Source of the DNA: Epiperipatus broadwayi
Taxonomy: Eukaryota > Onychophora > Udeonychophora > Euonychophora > Peripatidae
Direction of reading: 5' to 3'
Length of the DNA stretch: 64,000 nt
NCBI GenBank assembly: GCA_028023455.1
Contig: JAQFVV010006275.1
Coordinates: forward strand, 937,279-1,001,278
This document shows, piece by piece, positions 48,387 through 60,055 of the stretch. A model generated the notes under the pieces. The model had not been told where the DNA came from, searched no databases, and was given only the letters and a program-made list of their open reading frames with translations. Each line of letters begins with the position of its first letter. Positions within the stretch are counted from its first letter, which is position 1. A program made the translations under genes and the position numbers.

Positions 48387-48596
48387 TTGAATGAAATTAA
48401 TATGAAAATCACTGATACACTTTTAAAAACTGCAACAAAGATAGCTGGTAGAAAAAAGCAGCAATTGACCAAAAAAATTTCTACTGAGACTAGAGAATTT
48501 ATGAAGAAAAGAAGGAATATGAAGATATACAAAAATGTTGTGTTAAAAAGGATTGAATATCTTGAATTTTGTAAAATGATGTGGAAAAGAATTTAA
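48387..48596 (+). pseudogene. RTE linker region
   Basis: A 69-codon frame rich in Lys, between endonuclease and RT, as in RTE proteins. The motif TATKIAGRKKQQ is typical of this linker. It has no catalytic residues. Confidence 0.6.
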
Positions 48597-48665
48597 TATG
48601 ATATAAGAAAGTATAACTGTGAACTAGCAAAGAAATCTCTAGAACTGAATAAAAGTCTCAAGAAT

Positions 48666-49809
48666 GTGAAACAACATTTTGGTATTGGTAGGAAATTTAT
48701 ATCTGCAATAAGAAAAAAAGATGGAATTATTACTAAAAAGAGAGATGACATCATGAAATGGGTAGAAGACTTTTACCAAGAATTATATAGTAATAAAGAA
48801 CAAATATCTCCTATATCTATTACATCTTCTGAATTGCCCAGAAATTTAAATGAAGAAGTGAGACATGCAATTAAATGTATGAAGAAAGGAAAGGCTCTAG
48901 GTAATGATGGAATTATAATTGATATATTAAAAGAAGTAGGTGAAGAAATAGAATTTTTTTTTAGCAAAGTTATATACCAAATGTCTAAATGATAAAGATG
49001 TACCAGATGATTGGAAGAATGTAGTATTAATATTAATATTTAAAAAAGGTGATAAAGACGATATTAGAAATTACAGACCTATCAGCTTTTTATCAGTTTT
49101 ATACAAAAGTTTTACTAAGATAATTACACCTCATCTACAGAGAACATTGTATTTCCATTAACCAAGAGAACAAGCTGGATTTAAAAGTAGTTTTAGTACT
49201 GCAGATCATATTCAGGTATTGAGAGAAGTTATGGAAAGGACAAATGAATATGAGTTGCCATTATGCTTTGGATTTGTAGATTATGAAAAGGCATTTGATT
49301 CTATAAACATTTCTTCCATGATTAAAGCATTGGATCATCAAGGTATAGATTCAGGATATTGTCATATTTTAAAGAATATTTATAAAAATGCAACAGCAAC
49401 AATTAGATTACATAATGATACTAGGAAAGTCAACATTGTGAAGGATATAAGACAGGGTGACTCCATATCTCCAAAACGTTTTACAGCAGTGCTGCAAGAA
49501 GTATTTTGTAGATTAAAATGGGAAGCTAAAGGAGTGAAAGTAAATGGAGATCATTTAAGTCATTTAGATTTTGCAGATGATGTAGTTGTTTTTGCAAATA
49601 ATGCTTTAGAGCTGCAGGAAATGTTGCAGGAGTTATCAGATGAAAAAAAGAAAGTAGGACTAAAGATAAATGTTAAAAAGACTAAAGTAATGTTTAATGG
49701 ATTTTCTCAAAATATGAAAATAAAGATTGATTATGATGAGTTAGAAGAAATTAACAGTTACAAATATCTTGTTCAGATTACTAATACAGATGGAAGCATA
49801 ATGGATTAA
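48666..49809 (+). pseudogene. RTE reverse transcriptase
   Basis: The first piece (48666-48992) ends with the RT entry AIKCMKKGKALGNDGI. A run of eight or more T near 48954 shifts the frame. FKKGDKDDIRNYRPISFLS follows, with a stop at 49158 just before PREQAGF. The second piece (49219-49809) holds FVDYEKAFDSI (residues 19-29; Asp21), RQGDSISP (78-85), FADD (118-121; both catalytic Asp present) and GLKINVKKTKVMF. Beyond 49809 the protein continues in other frames. Confidence 0.88.
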
Positions 49810-49883
49810 ATTAATCATAGAATTAAACTTGTTTGGAGTGCTTTTGGTAGAAGTAACTTGATATTAAAAGGAAATATGCCTAT

Positions 49884-50290
49884 GTGTTTGAAAGGAAGGT
49901 TTTTAATAAATATGTTTTACCAGTTCTTACTTATGGATCTGAGACTTGGACACTTAATAGAAGAGCAATACAGAGACTTCAGACCACTCAAGGAAGTATG
50001 GAAAGGTGCATGTTTGGAGTAACAAGAAGAGATCGAAAATGCAATGTATGGGTAAGAGAACAAACAGGTATTACTGACCTCATTGAAAAAATTAAAAGAC
50101 TGAAGTGGAATTGGGTTGGACATATTGTGAGGAGAGATGATAATAGATGGGCAATTAAAATCTTAAACTGGATTCCAAGAGATAGTACGAGACCAGACAG
50201 AGACCACATGTGAGATGGATGGATGAAATAAAAAAGTGTGCAGGAGTGATGTGGAGAAGAGAAGCTGGATTGAACTTGGAGAGACCATCC
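49884..50290 (+). pseudogene. RTE C-terminal domain
   Basis: VLTYGSETWTLN (about residues 13-24) and RMFG/CMFG-type ERCMFGVTRRDR, then LKWNWVGHIVRR and ILNWIP, are the conserved tail of RTE polyproteins. A TGA at 50211 is followed in frame by DGWMK; the usual RW(A/T)DEM motif has shifted. The same tail, with RWADEMKKC intact, occurs in the 29-kb copy. Confidence 0.82.
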
Positions 50291-50331
50291 TGCAGTGGAT
50301 TGATAATGGTTGATGATGATGATGATGATGA

Positions 50332-50849
50332 ATATTTAAAGATACATTCTGTATATTAACTTCATTTTTAATATTAATATGTAATCAATTAAAATACAGA
50401 TTGGATTATATTATTTTAAAAACTTAGATTCATACTCTTCAGATATTCATGAAATTTTTGAAAATGGATAAAGTCACTTTAATACTGGCCTATCATTATG
50501 TTGGTAACTTGGAAAATGTTTAAAAATCAAAAAATTAATTTAATAAAAATAAGTACATTTAAATTTGTTATTTATCTTTATTTATTAATAATGAAATTTC
50601 TAAGTAGAAAAAATTTGATGCAATAACTTCATAAAATAGTTGATGACGATAATGAAAAAAAAAACAATTAAATTCATTACCTACTTCCATTAACTTGAAT
50701 TAGAAAAAATTTTTTAGAAAAATAATGAGCACAAAAACTTGCTATAACATTTATTTCTATAGTGAATAGTGCTTTAAAAATTTTAATTTATGACCATTAT
50801 ACATTTATTTGATTACATAAAATTTTGTTTGCTATTTTAGAAATTGTAG
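50332..50849. other. AT-rich spacer
   Basis: Nothing recognised. Confidence 0.4.
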
Positions 50850-51740
50850 TTTGACATAAAAGTGTCCACTATTCTGGCATATTTTTTCTTGACATTTTAG
50901 GCATAAATGTTTAATTTTGAATTACACATATTTTGAATGTTATATGTAATTGTGAATTTCTCACAAGTTAAGAATGACATCACATGATCAACATTGTGAG
51001 CTTAAGAATAACTTTAACTTATTTGTATTATGGACGCTAAACTCTGATCATGTTTTTTTTTTAACTCTAGCTGATGCAATATTGTAGAAAGCTAACATTT
51101 TGTGTTTCTATTATACTGAAAGTAAACTTATAACACAGAATTCTAAATTTTTTGCTTTTGAATTAATTCACACCATTAAGAATAGTTTTAACTTTTTTTA
51201 TTAAATTGTAATAAATAATTAACTCCAACTGTTTTGCTTTTTTTTTTTTTTTACTCTAGCTGATGCAATAGTATAGAAAGTTGCCAGTATATTTGTAGTA
51301 TTTCTGTTTTTAATTAAAATGAACTTTTACCATAGAATCTTAAATGTTTTGTTTCTGAATATATGCAGTTGTGAATTTTATACATATTAAGGATAAATTT
51401 AATGTCTTCACAAAATGTCTTATTGATATTAAATTCTGATTATCTGCTTTTCTTTTTAGTCATGACATTAAAAGCTGCTACACATTTTGTTTGCAATTTT
51501 ATTGAAAATGAACTTTTAGCACAAACTGAATGGGGGTGGGGGGTATATTTCATGTAGAATTGAAATCAATATGTATTTTATGTATTATATGGATAAATAT
51601 GTTTTGGCATGATTTTTTAAGAATTTAAATTTTTCAAGTTATATATATAGAAATTGTAGTCTTAGTATTTATTTTTTGCGTTTTGACTGATGTAATAGTA
51701 TTTAGAAAGTAAAAGAGTTTGAATGCATGTGAATCAGAAT
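50850..51740 (+). repeat. Degenerate tandem array, period ~190-210 bp
   Basis: Repeated landmarks are CTCTAGCTGATGCAATA (51066, 51256) with weaker versions near 51465 and 51678, each followed by GAAAG. TTTTG.ATTTCT, GAACTT(A/T)TA, CACAGAATTCTAAAT and AATTGTGAATTT recur in between. Units are about 25% diverged. The array is non-coding. Confidence 0.6.
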
Positions 51741-54046
51741 AATAATAGTCTATCTATGTGTGCATAAGGTTGTATCAGTGTGTAATCTTTATCATACTGT
51801 ATTAATGAAATAAATATTTACTGTTGTTTTTCCATTAGCTTTATTAAATTAAGTAATTATAGTACTACAATATATTATTACTATGATCTAAAAATGGTTA
51901 ATATGATAGTAATGTTAATATCAAATTAAACATATTTATATCATAGTAATCAAAAAAATAAACATTCACTGATTTTTTTTTCTTTTTTTTTTTTGTAAAT
52001 TCATGTCAGCTTATTTAGCATTTACTAAGTCTTAGCTATTAAACACTTTTTTTTTTGTAATATATATATATATTAGTTATTGTTTTAAAAAATAATAACA
52101 TTGAAATTATTCATTTGTTGTTGTTTTTTTATGGAGAAAAAAAATCATTTGAAATAGAGCCTTTAAATTAAAAAATAATAAAACAGCATTCCCATTATTT
52201 CAGCTTATTAATTTACATATATTTATTTAAATGTAATTTTTTAAATTTTTATTTTAAAATAGATATTTATTCATTTATTTATTGTACTTTATTTACATTT
52301 TAATATTTGTATTTTAAAATTAAGTGAAAAATGCTGCTTAAATAAATTCTAACCTATACTAAACTAAGAAAATCTTCCAGTCTTAAAAATTCAATTAGCC
52401 TTCTTTATTTTTGTCCAGATGATAAAAGTTGCCAAATCATAGGAGCTGATTCATAATTAATATAATAATATACTTTGGGATATAAAAAAAAAATCAAATT
52501 TTTTTTCATAAAATGCTTCATTCATTTTAAATTTCAAGCCAAGTAAATAATTGGCTTAGAGTCTTCTTTTTTATATCTAGTTATAATAACTACAAGTAGC
52601 AATTATCATTCACATTTTTCAATTGGAGTATTTGATTGCATTAAATCTACATCTAAAGCTCCTCATTGATGAAAGCCATAAGAAATGGCTAGGATAGCAT
52701 TGCATAGGGGTTTATTAAGCTATTATCTAGTAACTATTGATTACTCAAACTTATTCTAGATAGAATGGGAGTGAAACAAATAAAATTGCTACTGGAAAGT
52801 TGTGTTTAAAGTGAAGTCATGTGATGTTTTGTTGGTTTTATTATGATCCTGATTGATGGATATAGGAGCTTACTGTTATAAAAGAAATTGAGAGCATCAG
52901 TATCTAGATATTGAGCTGGTATAAGCAAGTTTACTTATATTCAAAACATTAAAATGTGTTTAAATTTTGGATTGTTAACTGACTGTTATAGGAAAAGTAT
53001 ATTACATTCAAAACTCACTGATAAAAGCTATAAACTAGAATCTCTTCTGTGGGATATGGATGAGAGAACACTGAATAAGGATTTTTTTATCGTTACCATC
53101 TGTCATTATTAATTACACGTATATTAGATTGCAGAATTGGAGTAAAAGATATATTTTATAGAGAATTAATCACACCTCAAATGCTTAATAACAGTTTTTA
53201 TAATAAATTATTTATTTATTAATCAGTATTATAATTTGACTGATTTAAATTTCTACAAATTTTCATGGTTCTTTTTTTTTTTAATTTTCATATACAAAAT
53301 TCAGTGCAATGTCCAATTTATGTAGTTTATGTTAGTCATTCTCTAACTAGATGACTGAGATTCTTTTTTTTAAACATGGGTGAATTAAGAAATAATGCTC
53401 ATCTATTGGTCTTTCAGCAGCTCTCTAATATTTCAAATTAACAATTAGACTTTTATGACCTTTGAACAAACTTTGGATTTCTTTGGTTTCTTAATCATTT
53501 TTTGGGGGGAGAATTTTAAATTGTAATATCTACCAGGGTATTTCGGGATTAGCGCTGCTATGATGTAATCATCTGGGCCATAATTATTCTAACTTTGCAA
53601 ATTGTTTTAGCACTTTAGTATATGTTTATTCATTTACATTCATTTCAAAAGTAATAAAAAACTTAATCAACTCTATTTATTTTTTTAAAAAATAAAATGA
53701 ATAGTACAGTATTAGACTTTTATCACAATTAAACATAATCTGGATGATATCCTTTTCCTTTAATAACTTTTTACTCCTGTAGAAACAGTATAGTAGACTA
53801 CAATCTCTAATTGTTTTGATGTTTTGAATTTCCAATTTATTTCAGAATCTATACAGTTACTTCTACTTATCATTATCCATTGATTAAACTCTTCAAACTT
53901 TTTTAAGCTTTCTGATATAATTCAAGAATATTCACAGTTCTTTTTTCTCTGCTATAATCACTAATTTTTATTTTATCATTTGAGAAAAATTCTTTAAGAA
54001 TTTTTTTATTATTTTCATATGTTTAAAAAAACATTTTATTAAATGA
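51741..54046. other. AT-rich DNA, nothing recognised
   Basis: A hairpin AGCCAT/ATGGCT at about 52673-52690 lies in a segment faintly like the 58-kb HHR family (see rejected items). No gene is seen. Confidence 0.45.
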
Positions 54047-54450
54047 AATAAACTGTAATAATAATCAGCATTAAGCAAATGCACATGTGCTTTGTGGATT
54101 TTAACTATAAATGAATACTCTCACTTTTCCAAACACAAGATAAAGTCTGTGTGAAAAGATAAAAAGAATCCATCTATCCTTTCAACCCAAACATTTAAGT
54201 ATGGACAAATCTTAAGCATTTGGAAATGAGAGCATGAAGATATTAAACAATCACTTTAAATTACCTTTACTATATATATGAATGACGCTTGCGCAATTTA
54301 CTTAAACGTTTGGGTTGAAAGGATAGATGGATTCATTCTATCTTTTAGTAAAAACTTTATCTTGTGTTTGGAAAGTGAGGGTATTCATTTATAGTTAACA
54401 TCCACAAAACACATGTGCATTAGCTTAATGCTGATTATTATTACAGTTTT
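54047..54450. mobile_element. Foldback/MITE-like element, ~150-bp inverted arms
   Basis: Left arm 54050-54203 and right arm about 54302-54449 are reverse complements: AAACTGTAATAATAATCAGC at one end and its complement at the other, CCATCTATCCTTTCAACCC against GGGTTGAAAGGATAGATGG, TCACTTTCC-like and CAAACACAAGATAAAGT against its complement. The spacer is about 100 bases. Few substitutions separate the arms. It encodes no protein. The target duplication is unclear. Confidence 0.8.
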
Positions 54451-57400
54451 AAAACAAATCATGCTACATAAAATAAATCTCTTATTTAAATGAAATAAAG
54501 TTATTCATAAAATGTGCTATCATGCAACCCAATAAATATTATTAACAAACATGAGTAAATATGGCTCTTCAAAATGGAAAAGTAGTTGTTAATGTATTGT
54601 AAAATTTATTAAATTTATGAATTTTAGTGTTTTTATTTATTTACATTTTTTTTGTGCTTATTATTTTTTTGGATAGCAGGTATATATTTCTATAGCATAT
54701 ATTGTGTCTTCAGTACTTAGTTTAACCAAATCTACCTTAAAGCATATTATTTCACCCTTCTATATTGTAGTTTTTTTTATAAATTAATCTTTTTTCTTTC
54801 ACTTGGCAACTACAATAAATTTGTGAAGTGAAACTAATATATGATACAGACTAATTAAAATTACATGCACATTATAAACATAATACGAAATATGCAAAAG
54901 AAAATTTAAATATAAAAATTCAAAATAATTTATTTCTTTTGGCTGTAGACTGTTGTATTGAAGTGAGTCATATTTCAATTTAAAATGTACACATTCTTTT
55001 TTTTTTTTTTAATGCTTTCTTATAGAAAATTGGTTACTGGGATTGATTTAATTCGTTTTTACAGTATTATATATTAACAATTTCTCTAGATTTTTCAATC
55101 ACTTTTTGGTTATATTAATTAATTTTTGGAGATTATTTCATTTGATTTTTTCTTTTATATTCTTCTTTCAGAAGAGTTATTATTCTTTATGTTATAATTT
55201 GACTATTATCCATACGGTGGTATTTTTTTTTCAATGATGACTTTTTACAGGCAGTTGTATTCGGGTTTTTAGGACTGGAATTATGTATGATATCTGAAGT
55301 GGTAATTTATTCATGCATATTTATTAGTAAGATCAATTGGTTTTTATATTGCTAAAGTAGGAGAAGGTTGTAATGATACTTATAACCTTGTGCAGTTGAA
55401 ATTGATTTTGTAGTATTTTCAATCATTGATTTATTATTTATAATTAGAACTTTTTAAACTTCCTTAGCACTAATATGAATAATTAAATTGAACTCAGCAA
55501 ACTCAAAAACAAACACTTTAAAAACTATCAGAAAAGTTATTCCAAAACTGATTAGATTTGGGAAACTTGTTCTTTCATGTCTGTACTTTCATAATATTAA
55601 GATAGAAATTTTCAAAACCATTCTATAGAATCCATGTTTGTTTCTCCAATTATAACATTATATAGTATTTACGTATTAGACCTGCGGCATCTTTTCACAT
55701 TCATATCAATTTGTTGACAACTTTCTAATCTTTTGACCTGATCAAAATAACATGTACACCTGGATTTTCTACAAACTTAAAATAATAAATTTGTCAAAAT
55801 GGACCATGTGTACATGATATTTTCACAAGATTTACAAAGTTATCAGCATCCTGAGTACATATGTGAAAAGGAGCTGCAGATTTAATACTAAAACATTTAT
55901 TAAATTACAAAAATACTCTAAAATATTACCAAAAAATCCTAAAATATACACATACAGTACTTACCATGTAATATATAAAAATATGATGCTGAATATTAAT
56001 TTCTAACAATATTAAAAATATGAATTTCACCATAAAAATTCCATCTTAAAAAGTACATTTTTAACAACAGCAAAAACATTGATTTGCCATACAAAAATAT
56101 ATAAAATATAAGCCAATTATACAATTCCCAAATGTTACTTTAAATATGGACAAAACAATCATTAAATTACAAAAATAGTCTAAAATATTATCAAAAAACC
56201 ATAAAATATACACATATCATGTAATATATAACAGGAATTCTCACAATGAAACAATCAAATTTTCCAGTTCTACTTTATTTTAAGTGGATAAACTTTTTTC
56301 ACAAAATGGAGACTAAAAGTAAAATTTTTATTTTTTCCCAAAATGCACATTTACTTAACACATGATTGTATTTGTGGACACACGAAAATGATCATAATTG
56401 GACTTCATGATTCAGCACTTTTATAAGCTTTCCAACAGTCGGAATAAATCATTGAATCAAAACTATGACTACAAGTAAATTAAAAAAATAGTTTAAAAAA
56501 TGGAAATGACAGCAGTAAAGATGTCAGAATGAAATCTGGACAATAACTGAGAGTGTAAAATTATCAAAAAAAAAAAACTCAGCAGTGGTTCAAACTTCCC
56601 ATTTATAGTTATTCCTATCAATTACAGTTTTATCTGCTAAGCCAATCTCTAGTTTTCTCATTCTATAGAGCTTAATTTGCAAGCCCAATTATAAATAAAG
56701 CAGATCACCATTAGGAATGGAATTCTCGAATCTTCTCATGATGTTCCCTTACAAATGCCAATTTTACTGTTACACATTTTGATATGAGATTGTATAATAT
56801 TGCAGCATTTATTTGACATGATTGCAAGTTTATATATTTATCGCGAATGTGAAAAAAACCTAATATCTCCTTTACATTGTAGGTCTAATATATATAAGTA
56901 CCTATTATATCTATTCTTTTGTTTATGTATTTTGATAAGCTATTTAATCTGCAATGATTATAATCCTGAGTATGTCTATTTTACAAAAATTAAATTACAG
57001 GTAGTTTGAATTTAGTTCCTGTAGTTTTAATTGTATACCCTCCTTATTCTATTTTATCAATATCTCATACTGCTTTATAGCCTAGAATTGTCTGTAATTT
57101 TTTTTTGTTACTTTTTAAGAGAAGTATAATAAAACTTCTTGTAACCATTATCAGCAATAATAAGCAGCAAATTTATTTTATTAAAATCACTGATTATATG
57201 AAAACAATCAACTGATTATATTTAAAAAAAGTTGTCAACTGAATACAGTTAAACAAAAGTATTATTTCATTTTCTAGTCATATTTTTTAAATTTTTTAAT
57301 ATTAATAATTTAGCATTTACTATAAATAATGTTTATAGATAAAATCAAATATGAAACAATATATATACAATACATATCTTATGAATGGTATGAGATACCA

Positions 57401-57770
57401 ATTGTAATTGGAATGTAACAAAACCATGTTTTGCCATTGTGACTGTAATCGCTGTAAATGCTTATTTATCAAAGACTTGATTTTTAAACTAATCATTGAT
57501 TTATAAAAATAAGTACTTATTTATCAAACTATTCAATCCTTAATTGAATTTTTAAAAAAGATTCAAAATGCACACTCTTTTCTTCATATCCATTTCAGAT
57601 TTAATTGTTTTACAAATACTAAAATTATTTGATAAAAATTTACTTAAGAAAAAGAAATATTAATTATGTAATGACAAATTTATTATGATATATGAAATTT
57701 TATAACTGATATCCCCTATAAACATCACATAACCACTATTTTTTATACTTGCTTATAACTGTTATTAAAA
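54451..57770. other. AT-rich DNA, nothing recognised
   Basis: Near-repeat pieces occur at about 55905-55975 and 56160-56230 (AATTACAAAAATA, CTAAAATATTA, AAAATATACACATA). No gene is seen. Confidence 0.5.
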
Positions 57771-58013
57771 CAGGCAAAACTCCTATACGTATTGCCACTC
57801 GGTGCAAGCCAGAATAATCTATGGTCACCAGAAGGCTTCTGCATAAAATCCCCATCTAGTGCCTATTCGTCCAATATCCCCAGACTAATTCCTGGCTTGT
57901 GGCCTTCGTCAGTTTTGGCAAAACCCTTTATATATATTGCCACTCAGTGCAAGCCAGAGTAATCTATGGATGCCAGAAGGCTTGTGCATAAAATCCCCAT
58001 CTAGTGCCTACTC

Positions 58014-58072
58014 ATCCAATATCCCCACTCTAGTTCCTGGCTTGTGGCCTTCATCAGTGAGGAGCCTTGGAT
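58014..58072 (-). ncRNA. Hammerhead ribozyme remnant (minus)
   Basis: Minus strand: stem I ATCCAA/TTGGAT, internal loop GGC/TA, TCCTCA/TGGGGA, all paired; core CTGATGA; stem II GGC/GCC with CACAA loop flanked by an A/A mismatch; GGAA in place of GAAA; stem III ACTAGA with a damaged cleavage triplet. Partial copies lie at about 57871-57912 and 58410-58455. Confidence 0.65.
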
Positions 58073-59055
58073 CTGAGAACATTGCATCTAAATCTTAGGA
58101 TCTAATGCAACCCTTCAGCAGCCACTTTTTATGTCTATTTAACTACAAAACTATGAGTCTTAGATTGAAGAAAACACTAATATTTTCAATCTAAGATCAT
58201 TAGCTTATATAGTCTTTGGTTCTTTAATAACCATAGCCACCACTATCCTATTAGGCAGTATTGGTTTTAAGCCAATAAACATCTCATGATCACAATTTCT
58301 TATGCTTCTTATAACTGTTATTAAAACCGGCAAAACTCTCTATATGTATTGTGCAAGCCAGAGTAATCAATAGATGCCAAAATGCTTGTGCATAAAATCC
58401 CCATCTAGTGCCTACTCATCCAATATCCCCAGACTAGTTCTTGGCTTGTGGCCTAATCTGAGAACACTGCACTTAGATCTTAGGATCTAATTCAACCCTT
58501 CATCGGCCATCTTTATCTCTACTTAACTACAAAACTTTGAGTCTTAAATTGAAAACATAATATTTTCAATCCAAGCTCATTAGCTTCTCTTGCCATATAG
58601 GTCTGAACTCATTTCAGTACCTAAATATTTTGGTGTCTTTTGTTTTTTAATAACTATAGTTACCATTATCCTATTAGGCAGAATTGGTTTTAAGCCAATA
58701 AATATCACATGATCACCATTTCTTATGTTTGCTTTTAACTTATTAAAACAGGCAAAAATCTCTAAACATATTGCCACTCAATGCAAGCCAGTGTAATCAA
58801 TGGATGCCAAAAGGCTTGTGCTTAAAACCATCCTGCCTAATAGGATAGTGGTGGTTATAATTATTAAAGAACCAAAGACACCAAAATGTATAGGTACTGA
58901 ACTGAGTTCAGACCTATATGACTATATAAGCTAATGAGCTTTGATTGAAAATATTATGTTTTCAATTTAAGACTCTGATTTTGTAGTTAAATAGAGATAA
59001 AGGTGGCTGCTGGAGGATTGCATTAGATCCTAAGATCTATGTGCCAAGTTCTCAG

Positions 59056-59114
59056 ATCCAAGGCTCCTCACTGACAGTGGCCACAAGCTAGAAACTAATC
59101 TGGGGATATTGAAT
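59056..59114 (+). ncRNA. Hammerhead ribozyme remnant
   Basis: ATCCAA...TCCTCA, then a decayed CTGACAG core, paired GGC/GCT-like stem II, intact GAAA, stem III ACTAAT, then C as cleavage base, TGGGGA and TTGAAT. Confidence 0.6.
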
Positions 59115-59490
59115 GAGTAGGCACTAAATGGATATTTTATGCATTAGTCTTCAGGCATTCAGATTACTCTGGCTTTCAGTAAGTGTAAATATGTAGAGAG
59201 TTTTGCCTGTTTTAATAACAGTTATAAGCAAGCATAAGAAATGGTGATCATGTGATGTTTATTGGCTTAAAACTATCCTGTCTAATAGGATAATGGTGGC
59301 TATGGTTATTACAGAACCAAAGACCAAAATGTATGGATACTGAACTGAGTTCAGATCTGTATGACTATATAAGCTAATGAGCTTGGATTGAAAATATTAG
59401 TCTTTTCAAGACTCATACTTTTGTAGTTGAGACAAAGGTGGCTGCTAGAGGGTTGCATTAGATCCTAAGACCTAAGTGCAGTGCTCTCCG

Positions 59491-59549
59491 AACCAAGGCC
59501 CTTCACTGACAAAGGCCACAAGCCAGAAACTAGTCTGGGGATATTGGAT
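59491..59549 (+). ncRNA. Hammerhead ribozyme remnant
   Basis: Core CTGACAA (G8 lost), stem II GGC/GCC, GAAA intact, stem III the palindrome ACTAGT followed by C (GUC triplet), then TGGGGA and TTGGAT of stem I. It complements the 58014 copy, which keeps CTGATGA but has lost the 3' core. Confidence 0.65.
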
Positions 59550-59893
59550 GAATAGGCACTAGATGGGGATTTTATGCACAGCCTTCTGGCATCCATTGAT
59601 TATTTTGGCTTTCACTGAGTGGCAATATGTATAGAGAGTTTTCCCTGTTTTAATAACAGTTATAAGCAAGCATAAGAAATGGTGATCATGTGATGTTTAT
59701 TGACTTAAAACCAATCCTGCCTAATAGGATAGTGGTAGCTATGGTTATTAAAGAACCAAAAACACCAAAATATGTAGATACTGAACTAAAATCAGATCTA
59801 TATTTAAGGCTCATAGTTATGTAGTTAAGTAGAGATAAAAGGTGACTGCTGGAGGATTGCATTAGATCCTAATATCTAGGTGCATGTTCTCAG

Positions 59894-59952
59894 ATCCAAG
59901 GCTTCTCACTGATGAAGGGCACAAGCCAAAAACTTGTCTGGGGATATTGAAT
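59894..59952 (+). ncRNA. Hammerhead ribozyme remnant
   Basis: CTGATGA is intact, stem II is GGGC/GCC-like, GAAA has become AAAA, stem III ACTTGT and C are kept, and stem I is paired with one mismatch. Confidence 0.6.
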
Positions 59953-60055
59953 GAGTAGACACTAAATGGGGATTTTATGCACAAAACCTTCTGGCATCCA
60001 TCAGTTACTATGGCTTGCACTGAGTGACAATACATATAGAGTTTTGGTTGTTTTA

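Larger units (their letters stand above)
47398..50331 (+). mobile_element. RTE-type LINE, nearly full length but broken
   Basis: The order is a GC-richer 5' leader (47398-47520), an apurinic-type endonuclease (about 47598-48175), a linker, a reverse transcriptase (about 48840-49800), a C-terminal domain (to about 50290) and a (TGA)n tail (50311-50331). No ORF1 precedes it, and the 3' microsatellite tail is typical of the RTE clade. Total length near 2.9 kb also fits. A handful of stops (47733, 48118, 49158, 49807, 50211) and frameshifts (near 48090, 48955 at a T run, and about 49880) inactivate it. A second copy's tail is at 28993-29275. Confidence 0.88.
57771..60055. mobile_element. Clustered HHR units: four direct, three inverted
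   Basis: Units begin at GGCAAAAC-type sequence at 57773, 57917, 58329 and 58751 (spacing 144, 412, 422; the first is deleted). After a junction near 58830 the units run in the opposite orientation, ending at AGAGTTTTG-type sequence near 59196, 59634 and 60038 (spacing about 438 and 404). Each unit has TTGCCACT.GTGCAAGCCAG, CATAAAATCCCCATCTAGTG, the HHR, GATCTGAGAAC and CTATCCTATTAGGCAG in order or reversed. Copies differ by 10-20%, so the cluster is old. No protein is encoded. Unit length and HHR content match the 11.2-kb element although the sequence does not. Confidence 0.78.

Noticed and set aside
52660-52735. Segment with CTCCTCATTGATGAAAGCC, hairpin AGCCAT/ATGGCT and later AGGGG, like the 58-kb HHR family
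   Set aside because: The core reads TTGATGA, GAAA is missing after stem II and stem III is absent. Resemblance is too weak to annotate.
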